A stretch of 64,000 bases of DNA from Beta vulgaris subsp. vulgaris. Taxonomy: Eukaryota; Streptophyta; Magnoliopsida; Caryophyllales; Amaranthaceae. The notes below the pieces were generated by a model. The model worked only from the letters and a program-made list of their open reading frames with translations, ran no database searches and was not told the origin of the DNA. The DNA lies in assembly GCF_026745355.1 (NCBI RefSeq), contig NC_079204.1, forward strand, positions 51,074,209-51,138,208. Reading direction: 5' to 3'. Below are positions 31,551-41,805 of this stretch, one piece after another. The position numbers and the translations under genes are program-made. The first letter of the stretch is position 1, and every line of letters starts with the position of its first letter.

Positions 31551-33479
31551 CTAGCTTTTTATGCACGCGATGCGTGCGATGACATTTTTAGGCCTAATTA
31601 TTACTAAGTAGTAAACAAAAAGAAAATGCAAGTTAGTATTTTAAGTTCACCTCCATTTTGTGAATGAGATTCTTGGAAATACAATCAAATAGTACTCCTT
31701 CTACATCCTGTTATTTCTTTTCAGTCATTAACTCTTTGCATTTAAGTAGCATTACAATATTACTCCCTTAGTTAAACTTATCTATATTGAACAAAAAAAA
31801 ATTGAGTCCATATTATCTGTTACGTTGAATTTCCAATGCAACAATATTATAATTTGGCTAATTTATACTTTGATCTACACTTGTATTTGAAACCCATATT
31901 ATAATTTGGCTACTTTATACTTTGATCAACACTTGTATTTAAACCCAAAATTTTGAGTGATGTGTTGTATCCTGTAGGCACATCCTTCTAGAATTTTAAC
32001 AAAAAATATTTCACTACCTTTTCCACTACTTGGCAACATCAGTATAGTTCCACTACTTTTGCTAGTCATTTTCTCTCCTCTCACTACAAATCTACAAACC
32101 ATATTATCAAGGAACCTAGTTCATCAAACTATACACTATATAATAAGAAAATCAACCTTTTCAAGTATTAAGCAAAGCAGTAGATCTAATTCAGCACAAA
32201 TCCATCAGCCGTATCAACCACTTTTGAAGGAAGCAAACCAAGTTCAGTTTTTTCTTGGGTCGATTTTCTGACAAAGAAAGATAATTTCTTAAATCAACTT
32301 CAGTTTTTTCTTGGTCGATTTTCTATCATCCCAAAATTTAATCCGAAAAGTATGAATCAATTTCAGTTTTTTTTTCCCTTGCCTAACATCTAAATTATGA
32401 TTTCACAAACTTATATTTAAAATTTTCATCAGTCTCATATTTAAAATTATATTTGAGATAAAATTGTAAATCTTCATTCACAATTTGATATTGGATTTTT
32501 TTTAAAAAAACAAAAATCGTTTCTTTTATCTTGTTTTCTGATTTAACATGCATGAAAATGAATTAAATTTGAATTGTATAAAAGCCCTTTTTTTCATTTC
32601 AAAATTTTACAGTTGTCTTGGTGCTTACTTTCACTATTTGTTTTCGCAAAATAATGTAATTTTTTTTTTCTGAAAATGGTTTTAGCAAATTAATTTAATT
32701 TTTTTTTCTAAAAATTGATTTTTGCAAAAACCGTTTGCGAAAACTTTGATTTTGGTTTTTTTTTTTCAAAATTTATTTGTGAAAATGGTTTTTTTGCAAA
32801 AGTTATGAGCAGAATTTTAATATTGGAATTTTTAAAAAAAAACTAAATTTGTTACTTTTATCTTGTTATCTCATTTCATGTGAAAATAAAGGGTTAAATT
32901 TAAGTCTTTTTTTAACTAATTGCTATCATCTCCCTTTTTTTCTGTTAGTCGCTACATAACAATTGCTATTGTTTTTTCAATAATTTGAAATAACTTGGAA
33001 AATTAAAAGAATTATGTACCTTTTTGGAAGTTTGCAAATCGCCAATGGACAAATGTGTGATATCCTCGTTGAAATTTTATTTTATTTATAGATTTTTATG
33101 CATAGCGTGTATAGGTAAATAATAATTTGTAAGTGAAATTTGTGAGTTATTGAGAACAATGATTTGTAAGTGAATTTTGTGAATGTTTTTTTTATGTATT
33201 TACGCCTTACTATATTAGTTTTGGTTTGTAAGTTAATTTTTAGTTTTTTGTAATGTTTAATGATTTGCGGGATTTCTTGAACGTGATTTAGAAAGGGATT
33301 TGTAAAGTTTCCTAACATAAGTGTTTTGGGAGTGATGTTGAAATTAATTTCCGGTAGCTTTGTTTGAATCCCCATTTTGGTATTGATATTATTTTTGTAA
33401 TTTAGTAAGGGAAAGAGGGGTAAAATAGTCAGTTCAAAAGAGGACACCATAGGTCCCCCCTTCCCTTATGTAATAGAGA
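31551..33479 (-). mobile_element. Non-autonomous Helitron, 1.9 kb
   Basis: On the minus strand it begins TCTCTATTACATAAGGG. It ends with the hairpin GCACGCATCGCGTGC followed by CTAG, and sits between A and T, the Helitron hallmarks. The first 60 bp match the shorter Helitron at 33860-34396. The interior is AT-rich with no Rep/helicase frame and includes a tandem repeat. Confidence 0.85.
31845..31946. repeat. Two-copy tandem repeat in the Helitron
   Basis: ATATTATAATTTGGCTA followed by TTTATACTTTGATC and ACACTTGTATTT occurs twice in a row with few changes, a unit of about 52 bp. Confidence 0.8.
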
Positions 33480-33819
33480 TACGTCGAGATCTACATATAT
33501 TTTCTATAGCATTACATTATATTGTGATATAAGTTTATTAAATTATATTGTGGTATAGAAAAGTTAACAATGTCAAGTTCATATATAGCTTTGACGATGT
33601 ATATATTTACTATTTTATACTCACTCCGTTCCTTAAAGATGTTCTTATCTTTTGTTTTTGTCCATTACTTAAAGTTCTTCCTAATTTTGCTTTTTTTCGT
33701 AATTTGGTACACATACTTTTTTTTTCTTTTGCACCTTGCAATAATGCCCACTATATTCTACAAACCTTCACCATTACATTATCTTCCAATTCAAGAAAAA
33801 ATATACCCAATTTTTAAAT

Positions 33820-33855
<36 letters not shown>

Positions 33856-33859
33856 ATTA
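33480..33859. other. Spacer between two Helitrons
   Basis: AT-rich, ending in a short TA microsatellite (33822-33850). A CTCCGTTCCTTAAAGATG phrase near 33625 recalls a Stowaway end, but no partner end was found. Confidence 0.4.
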
Positions 33860-34396
33860 TCTCTATTATATAAGTCAAAGGAAGAAGTGTGGTGTCCTCT
33901 TTTGAAGTGACTAAAAATACCCTTCAATAATTTAAAATAATATTTTTCTTTTTAAAAAAAATTGAAAAATATCAATAAAACTTGCCATGTGAATGGAATA
34001 TGCAATACCATTAATAATTTGACATACTAGATTGACACAATCATCAACTCATGAAATCGATCAATTAGAATCTTCAACCAAAAATAATTAGCAACATATC
34101 GTGATAACATAATATTTCATATTTACAAAGTTCAAACAATATGGTTTATTAACATCTATAATTGTTAAAGAACTATACTAAAGAAAAAGAAAATTATTAA
34201 ATCATTGACCAAGTTTTATAGTGACAGTATTGAACAGTTAAAAATCATTCACTTTTAAATTAAAAGATAATAACATCTACAAAAGAACCTCAATAATTTA
34301 CAGGACTATCAAAATAATTTTAGATAAAAAAACATGTTCATTTGTATATAACTACATAAGATTGTCGACGCACGCATCGCGTGCATATGCAACTAG
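33860..34396 (+). mobile_element. Non-autonomous Helitron, 537 bp
   Basis: It starts TCTCTATTATATAAGTC after an A and ends with hairpin GCACGCATCGCGTGC, a short spacer and CTAG before a T. It has no coding content. It is a close relative of 36001-36596. Confidence 0.88.
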
Positions 34397-34410
34397 TATA
34401 AATATATTAA

Positions 34411-34554
34411 GGGCTTGTTCTCCCCAGCTTATTTTCAGTTCGGTTCAATTCAGCTCTGGACAATACTTTTACTCTCACATATCACTACTCATTTCAGTTC
34501 AGTTCAATTTAGTTCAGTTCAGTTCAGTTGTTTTATGCCGAAGAGAACAGGCCC
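34411..34554. mobile_element. TTCAG-rich MITE, copy 1
   Basis: The ends GGGCTTGTTCTCC and AGAGAACAGGCCC are inverted and TAA flanks both sides. The interior is made of CAGTT/TTCAG pentamers. Copies occur at 38579-38777 and 62357-62503, with a relative at 54021-54994. The 3-bp target suggests the PIF/Harbinger (Tourist) type. Confidence 0.75.
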
Positions 34555-34801
34555 TAAAAAGCGTGCATAAACAAGAAACTGTGTCACGTAGCGCTCTCCC
34601 TAAGGAGTTTTAGTTCGGTATGATCCCAAAAAAAAAAAAAAATTGGAATTTTTTTTCTAATATTCTATTTTTGGAGTTACATCACTTTTTCATTAGAATT
34701 ACATCACTTATTCATAAGAGTTATAACGCATAAAATTCATTTCATTTCTCATGTAAGTATGCATTCTCATGTAAACTCACTTATATATATATATATATAT
34801 A

Positions 34802-35410
34802 GGTGTAAGTTCATATGAGAACCACCCTTATGGTGAGAACTACTCATTTTTTCTCATTTTACGAAGATTTTGATCATTTCATAACATTTTTGCTCATTTT
34901 TTGTTTCACTTATTTTATGATTTTGCTCATTTAACAATCTTGTGCACATTTATCAACGTTTTTGCTCATTTTACTCTTTGCTCATTTTACTTTTTTTTTC
35001 TCATTGAACTTTTTTATGCTTATTTTACGTTTTTCTTCTTTTACATTTTTGTACATTTTACGTTTTTGATAACTTAATGTTTCTACTCATTTTATTTTTT
35101 TTATTTATCTTTTTTGGTAGAAAACGAGCATAATATTAAAACCAACAGTTAGCAACCATTACAAAGTCTGTTCAACCATGGTCGTCAGCTGCCATGGTAG
35201 TTGAAAACCTGGTGCAGTACCGACGTTCTTCTAAGATAATAATATTACATTCCGGGGGAGGGAAGGGGAAAAAAATTAGATTGTTAGGCGCTGACGTTTC
35301 TACTCATTTTATGTTTCTGCTCATTTGTTACTTTTTTTGCTCATTTGAGGAAGTTTTTGTTCATTTTAAGTGGTTCTAACGGTTCTCACCATAAGAGGGT
35401 TCTTACTATA
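34802..35410. mobile_element. TIR element with TGCTCATTTTA repeats
   Basis: Inverted ends carry CCCTTATGGTGAGAAC on the left and GTTCTCACCATAAGAGGG on the right. The interior repeats TTTTGCTCATTTTAC many times. A 200-bp retroelement fragment is inserted at 35096-35295. Confidence 0.65.
35096..35295 (-). mobile_element. Short LINE-type fragment, minus strand
   Basis: A T-rich start (complement of a poly(A) end) and 17-bp flanking repeats GTTTCTACTCATTTTAT at 35079-35095 and 35296-35312 mark a 5'-truncated retro-insertion. No domain can be recognised in 200 bp. Confidence 0.7.
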
Positions 35411-36000
35411 TATATATAGAAATAAAGGAAGTAGGTATTAAGATTTGAACCAATGACTTTAGAACATTTAGTGTAAATATATGACATTCCAATACAAAGT
35501 CCAAAAGTTCGAGAAAGAAACATGACTCGTTTCCAAGACCTAGTCTTGTGTGGACCTAATCCACTAATATTAGTGTGGATCAAAAACGTCCATGTGATGT
35601 AATGACTCTTTATTTTCTTATAGTTACATTTTATAATCTAAAATTATACCAATATACTATTATCAATACTGTGTAAATAATGAATATTATACAAATTTTT
35701 TGTATAAAAAAATTAGTGTGATCCAATCTCATTCAATTTGGTTTTTTAATAATTAGCTTAGGCTTTATTCCCTAATATGTAATATATATATTCTCTTGAG
35801 ATCCAAATTGATTTCTTTCTCTTTTAATATAAAGTGCAAAATTAGTTTCCTTTTATAAAAACTATCCATATTTGTCAGTGCCAATTAAGTTAAAAAATCA
35901 CTAATGTTGCACTGATATAGAAAACAATCTTTTCACTTTTTAGGGCAGATTGTAAGTGATTCATATTTTATATTTTATACCATATTTGAGTGTTTATAAA
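35411..36000. other. Intergenic, nothing recognised
   Basis: AT-rich DNA between elements. The small frame at 35386-35583 shows no recognisable protein. Confidence 0.5.
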
Positions 36001-36513
36001 TCTTTATTATATTAGCCAAGGAAGGAGTTGTGGTGTCCCCCTTTGAAATAATTAGAATATCCTCTAATAATTTAAAACAACGTTTTCATTTTATAAAATA
36101 AAAAAAAATGAGAATCAATGCAACTTGCCATATGAGTAAGTCAAAAATTTAATATGCAATAACTTGACAAAATAGATTGACACAATCAATTAAAAAAATT
36201 AATTAGAATATTCAATCAAAAAAAAGTTAGCGATATATCGTGACAACATAATACTTCGTATTTACAAAGTTCAAGCAATATGATTAATAACATTTATAAT
36301 CGTTAAAAAACTATACTTGTTAATAATGAATTATTAAATCATCGGCCAAATTTTTCAATGATGGTATCGAACAGTTAAAAAGCCATCACCTTCAATTTTA
36401 AAAGATAATAACATCTACAAAAGAAATTCAATAATTTACATCACTAACAAAATAGTTTTAGATACAAAAACATGCATGTTCATTCGTGTGTGTATATATA
36501 TATTATATATATA

Positions 36514-36562
<49 letters not shown>

Positions 36563-36596
36563 TGTTAACGCACGCATCACGTGTATATGTGACTAG
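36001..36596 (+). mobile_element. Non-autonomous Helitron, 596 bp
   Basis: It starts TCTTTATTATATTAGCC after an A and ends with GCACGCATCACGTGT and CTAG before a T. It is similar to 33860-34396 throughout, apart from an expanded TA microsatellite at 36495-36558. Confidence 0.85.
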
Positions 36597-37477
36597 TTGT
36601 AATTAAGCTAATTCACTAACTAACTTGTCCACCATTATGTATGTAACTAGAAGAGGGGAAATTGAAGATCGCTTACAAGAGGTTAATAAGACTCGATTTT
36701 AAAACCTTCTGTGATATCAATACCACAAGACTAACAATCACTTGTCCCTCAAAGATTTTCCTTCTTTGACTTAAGCCAATACCACTAATAGAAGTTAAAA
36801 CAATTTTGTGCCACTATGCATAAGGCCTTGTTCACTCCATCTCAGTGATACAGTCTGGTTATTTGATTATATTTTTTTTACATGACAAATTCCCACATGT
36901 GTATAGCAGGGTATCATGAGTCTACTCTTAATAAAAAAATTAAAAAAGTTAAGTAAAATTGTGAATATTCATAGTGCGGTATGGTTTGCATCAAATCGTA
37001 TTTTCGTGATTTTCGATTGGTTTGCGGTTTCAAAATTATAGTTTGGTTTGTGATTTCAAGCAAACCACGATTTGCAGTTTGGGTTGGGTTTGATTTTTTG
37101 TAAACCGAGATTGCATCGTAAACCGTAAATTTATGTGATGATTTTTAAAATAAAGTTTATTTATTTTGATTTTTTATTGAAAAAAAATACATTTGACAAA
37201 CTCACAAGTATACGAGATAATAAGACCATATAAGAGTACAAGACTACAGGTTGACGTTAATATGACATATGAGTATTAATTTAGGAGTTTAAGACGTCAT
37301 CACTCATCAGTATTGTTTGTTAGTTGTTTTCTAACTACGTCGTCAATGAAAGCTTGTGAATTGTAAAGTCTTTTTATTTTATTTATTTGGACTCTTTGTG
37401 TTTATTATCTAGTATTCTTAAATTATGTATTGATTTACCAACAACTTTTTACCATTTTTTTTTGACTTTTAGATTAC
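36597..37477 (+). repeat. Tandem duplication, copy A
   Basis: About 0.88 kb starting TTGTAATTAAGCTAATT, immediately after a Helitron end, and closing at ATTAC. Copy B (37884-38955) repeats it with over 90% identity by eye. Copy A is cut at its right edge by a CACTA-type end, while copy B continues into further sequence. Confidence 0.85.
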
Positions 37478-37740
37478 CACTAGGGGAAACAAAGGAAGGG
37501 CTGCGCTGGAAGGGTTGCGTTTTCTTTAAAACGCAGCCCTTCTTGTATGAAAGGCTGCGATTTTTGGGCTAACCGCAACCCTATTAGTGAAGGTCTGAGG
37601 TTATTTAAAAACCGCAACCTTATAAGTAATAAAGGGATGCGTTTATTTAAAAAACGCAGCCCTTTATTACTTAGAGGGCTGCGATTTTTGAAAAACGCAG
37701 CCCTTTAAGTAATAAAGTGTAATCCCCCACAATTTTAAAG
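37478..37740. mobile_element. CACTA-type end fragment
   Basis: It starts CACTAGGGGAAAC and then repeats AAACGCAGCCCTT and GGGCTGCGTTTT in both orientations, the layout of CACTA subterminal repeats. The opposite end is absent; the sequence runs into a TA microsatellite (37776-37848). Confidence 0.6.
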
Positions 37741-37766
37741 AATTTTCATAAATACATTAAAGTATT

Positions 37767-37854
<88 letters not shown>

Positions 37855-37883
37855 ACGCACGCATTGCGTGTATATGCGACTAG

Positions 37884-38955
37884 TTGTAATTAAGCTAATT
37901 CACTAACTAACTTGTCCACCATTATGTATGTAACTAGAAGAGGGGAAATTGAAGATCGCTTACAAGAGGTTAATAAGACTCGATTTTAAAACCTTCTGTG
38001 ATGCCAATACCACAAGACTAACAGTCACCTATCGCTCAAAGATTTTCCTTCTTTGACTTAAGCCAATACCACTAAAAGAAGTTAAAACAATTTTGTGCCA
38101 CTATGCATAAGGCCTTGTTCACTCCATCTCAGTGATATGGTTATTTGATTGTATTTTTTTTTACATGACAAATCCCCACATGTGTATAGCATGGTGTCAC
38201 GAGTCTACTATTAGTAAAAAAATCTAAAAAGTTAAGTAAATTCGAGAATATTCATAGTGCGGCCTGGTCCGCATCAAATTGTATTTTCGTGATTTTCAGT
38301 TGGTTTGCTGTTTCAAAATTGTAGTTTGGTTTGTGATTTCAAGCAAACCACGATTTGCAGTTTGGGTTTTGTTTGATTTTTTGTAAACCGAGATTGCATC
38401 GTAAACCGTAAATTTATATGATGATTTTTAAAATAAAAATTTATTTATTTTGATTTAATATTGGGAAAAAGAATACATTTGACAAACTCACAAGTATACG
38501 AGATAATAAGACCATATAAGAGTACAAGACTACAGGTTGACGTTAATACGACATATGAGTATTAATTTAGGAGTTTTAGGGCCTGTTCTCCCTAGCTTAT
38601 TTTCAGTTCAGTTCAGTTCAGATCAGTTCAGCTCTTGACAATACTTTTACTCTCACATATCACTATTCAGTTCAGTTCAGTTCAATTCAGTTCAGTTCAG
38701 TTCAATTTAGTTCAGTTCAATTCAAATCAGTTCAGTTCAGTTCAGTTCAGCTGTTTTATGCCGAAGAGAACAGGCCCTAAGACGTCATCACTCATCAGTA
38801 TTGTTTGTTAGTTGTCTTCTAACTACGTCCGTCAATGAAAGCTTGTAAATTGTAAAGTCTTTTTATTTTATTTGGACTCTTTGTGTTTATTATCTAGTTT
38901 TCTAAAATTATGTATCGGTTTACCAACAACTTTTTACCCTTTTTTTTTAGATTAC
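37884..38955 (+). repeat. Tandem duplication, copy B
   Basis: Second copy of 36597-37477, preceded by a Helitron 3' end (hairpin plus CTAG at 37880-37883). It carries a 199-bp MITE at 38579-38777 that is missing from copy A, where the empty site GAGTTTAAGACG is seen. Confidence 0.85.
38579..38777. mobile_element. TTCAG-rich MITE, copy 2
   Basis: The ends GGGCCTGTTCTCCC and GAGAACAGGCCC are inverted, with TTA on the left and TAA on the right. The interior is almost entirely TTCAG units. The empty site in duplication copy A confirms the insertion. Confidence 0.85.
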
Positions 38956-40035
38956 GAAACTCATATCACGTAGGAAAATATGAGTTAACTGCACCTAATC
39001 GTCTTGTGCGGTCCGATTTGGGTTGGTTTGGGCAAAAATGCGGTGCAATTTGGGTTGAAAAATATCAAACCGTATACTTGCAGTTTGGTTTGATTACAAT
39101 CCGAAGTGCACCAACCCAACCCACACGAACAATCCTAATTGAGACATATCCTATAAGAGTTTACACAATAATATGCTTTTTTTTCTGCAACCACAATGAA
39201 ATATTTTAATACTCCCTCCGTCCCAAAATATAGTTCCCATTTCTATTTTGGGTGTCCCAAAATATAGTTCCCATTTCTATATTTAGTTTCACATTTTTTC
39301 GTAATTTCTCTAGAAAAACCGTGTTCCATCATTAATTTACTTCTTGAATTTTGTTTTTTTATTCAACCAAAATGTTACAATTAATGCTCTTTCACCAATT
39401 ATTATTCATTCTCTCTCCTAAAATCATCTTTTCCCATACAACATTTATTTAAATAAACAAAAAATCTTTACTATCTCTCTTAGATTCTACTTGCATAAAT
39501 TAACGTGAAAAAAGGAAAATAGGAACTATCCTAATTGAGGGGTTGTTCTCCCTAGCCTCCCCTACCCCTTCTTCATCAATTAGGGGCTGTCATGGATGTT
39601 TTCATTCATGGTAAGCCTCTTTTCCCCTTTTATTTCCAGTTTTTAATTCATTTTCTTGTTCTGTTCAAAAAATTAGTCCCTCTTTATGAGATTTTCTCAA
39701 ACTCTGTTATGGGGTTTTTAGTTTCTGTTTTGGAAATCTCCTTCTCCCTTATGGAAGTTGTGAGTATGGTTCTTTTGTTTTTAGGTATGAGAAATTATTC
39801 TCATTCGTTGAAGTTCAAGACTCAACATGAAGGTATTGGAATCTCGGATGCGGTCAACCTGACTCGATCAAGAATGTTCTTCCCAAACTATATCAGAATG
39901 ATAGACTTCCTCATCAATAGCTGCTTGATTCAGCAAACACAAGAGGGTTGTGCTGTATTATTCGATCTGGTTCATTGTAGTTTCTTCGAAGACGAATTTG
40001 ATTTAGTCTTATTTAATTGTATCTTGTTTTACTTT

Positions 40036-40661
40036 TTTTTGAATAGTAAAATTAATTCATTAATAAAAAGTCATACGACATCTACATAAGCAATCGAATC
40101 AAACAAATACATAAGTTGAATCAAACAAAAATTTCCTTCATAAAAACTACGATCGTCAAACAAATCTTGCAATGTGGAACATCTTCCGCTTATATCGCTG
40201 GAAAATACAGCCTTGTTGGAGAGACAATCTAACGATCCCTTGTAGTCGTGAGGATGATTTCCGTCGGATTCATCTGACCGTATTCGAAAAATTGATAACC
40301 TTTGTGATCCCGCATAATTCTTCACCAACAAAATAATTTCACGGCAATCCATTAGATCTAGTATCCCGGATTGTAACCTGTAGAAATTTCCCCTCTAAAA
40401 GAGGAGAAAAACCTTGTCTTTCGAAGGAGGTCGAAAAACCTTGTCTTTCGAAGGAGATCGAAAAACCTTTTCTTACGAAGGAGATCGAAAACCCTGTCTT
40501 TCGAGGGAGAAATCGTTATTGGAAACCTAAAACAAATAAAAAAGCAAAGGTGGGGGCTTTCCAACGGTAAAAACCGATGGAAGCCCCTTTAAAAATCAAC
40601 AATGGAGGCTAGGGTTTTTGAAAGTAGAGAGGAGAGAGGGGAGAGAGAAAAAAAAAAAGGG
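40036..40661 (-). mobile_element. Short poly(A) retroelement, copy 2 (nested)
   Basis: An inverted copy of 134-757. The target-site duplication TTGTATCTTGTTTTACTTT (40017-40035 and 40662-40680) is perfect, the last Ts merging with the poly(T). This proves insertion into the outer retroelement. Confidence 0.9.
40071..40352 (-). CDS. 93-aa ORF of the short retroelement, copy 2
   Basis: The same length as the ORF at 436-717 and open throughout. It differs in the segment after MDCREIIL (LVKN instead of FGED, from paired indels) and at single Lys/Ile and Thr/Asn positions. At least two further base changes are silent. Function unknown. Confidence 0.35.
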   Translation of the reverse strand: MDCREIILLVKNYAGSQRLSIFRIRSDESDGNHPHDYKGSLDCLSNKAVFSSDISGRCSTLQDLFDDRSFYEGNFCLIQLMYLFDSIAYVDVV

Positions 40662-40775
40662 TTGTATCTTGTTTTACTTTAATACCTATTGTAGATGTCG
40701 TTTGACCTTCAATTAATGAAATTTCTCTTTCAAAAAAAAAAGGGAAATAGGAACTATATTTTGGGACTGAGGGAG

Positions 40776-41805
40776 TATATCATTTAAATAAATACTAATA
40801 TAAAACAGTTGGTCTTGTAAGAGACCGTCTACTTTTAATTTAAAAGTAGGCGCGGCCCAAGCCCGATATTAAGAAGAGAATAGATCATATTTCTTAATAT
40901 AGTGACTACTTTAATCTATTTAGTGACCATTTTAATCTATTTAGTGACCAGTTTAATCTATTCATTAATAACATTCTTTAATTCATTTAGTGACTGATTT
41001 AATCCATTTAGTGACTAGCTTAATCCATTTTGTAAGACTGACGGACTATTTTTAAAAATTGATTGTTCTAATTCGAAATTTAGAAGGGAAATAAAAGAAG
41101 GAGAAGAGAATGGACGACTAGGATGGTGCAAGATACCTAAAAATAGTGTTAGGTTAGAGAGAAATTGAATGGGCTTCTTAGGAGAACGTAGGTTTGCATT
41201 GTCTAATTTTATATTAAAATTAGACCGTCTATTATAATAATTTGTGAATATAAAATATGCGAATAGTGTAAAATTCAAAGCGTGAACTTTTTAAACCAAG
41301 AGTATATAAACAAAGAGTAAAAAGTAAAATTGGAATTAAGGCCATTATGTCAATTTTTGGTTCCCTCTAAATCATCAACAAAAAAAATTAAACAGCCCAA
41401 GAAAGAAAGAAGTCCAATTCATAAAACCCCAACGTAAACCCTTTGGCTTTGGCCCCACAATTTTGAATTCAAAAATAAAGAACTAAAACTATAACGTTAA
41501 CTTCCCATGCCTTAGGTTCGGACACAAGCCTAAACTCTTCAAATGACTCTCCCACCATTCGATCAAAAATTAGTTGTGTGATTAAAAATATAAACTCAAT
41601 TCTTTAGGCTCGGACTTTACTTAATACTCTGAAAAAACCCAAAAAAAAAAAATTACAACAATCAAATCAAGGTAACATAAAAATGTAAGTTCTTGATCCA
41701 TCAATTTATTTTCTCTCTCCTAAAATATGTAAATTTCTTGTGAAATTATCTGAATTTTTTCTCCTATTTTCTTGTAAAAACTTTGTTTGGAGTTGCAGGG
41801 CATTA
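40776..41805. other. Upstream region of the kinesin gene
   Basis: It includes a possible decayed MITE starting near 40803 (TTGTAAGAGACCGTCTAC) with a weak partner around 41212-41232. The sequence at 41780-41798 ends TTGCAG just before the start codon, which may be the acceptor of a 5' UTR intron. Confidence 0.4.

Larger units (their letters stand above)
39530..40741 (+). mobile_element. Short poly(A) retroelement (outer)
   Basis: It is flanked by 16-bp repeats 39514-39529 and 40742-40757 (15 of 16 identical) inside a Stowaway MITE. It has a C-rich leader, a poly(A) end and the 3' tail GTAGATGTCGTTTGACC, shared with the element nested within it. The frame from 39592 (MDVFIHGKPLFPFYFQ) is unrecognised. 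It runs about 150 codons before entering the nested copy. Confidence 0.75.
39212..40775. mobile_element. Stowaway MITE split by a nested retroelement
   Basis: It starts CTCCCTCCGTCCCAAAATAT and ends with the inverse ATATTTTGGGACTGAGGGAG, with TA on both sides. It is interrupted by the 1.2-kb insert at 39530-40741. It resembles the Stowaway element at 49986-50350. Confidence 0.85.

Noticed and set aside
39541..39560. TTGTTCTCCCTAGC resembling the TTCAG MITE end
   Set aside because: No partner end or pentamer array follows; it is the leader of the outer retroelement and the likeness may be chance.
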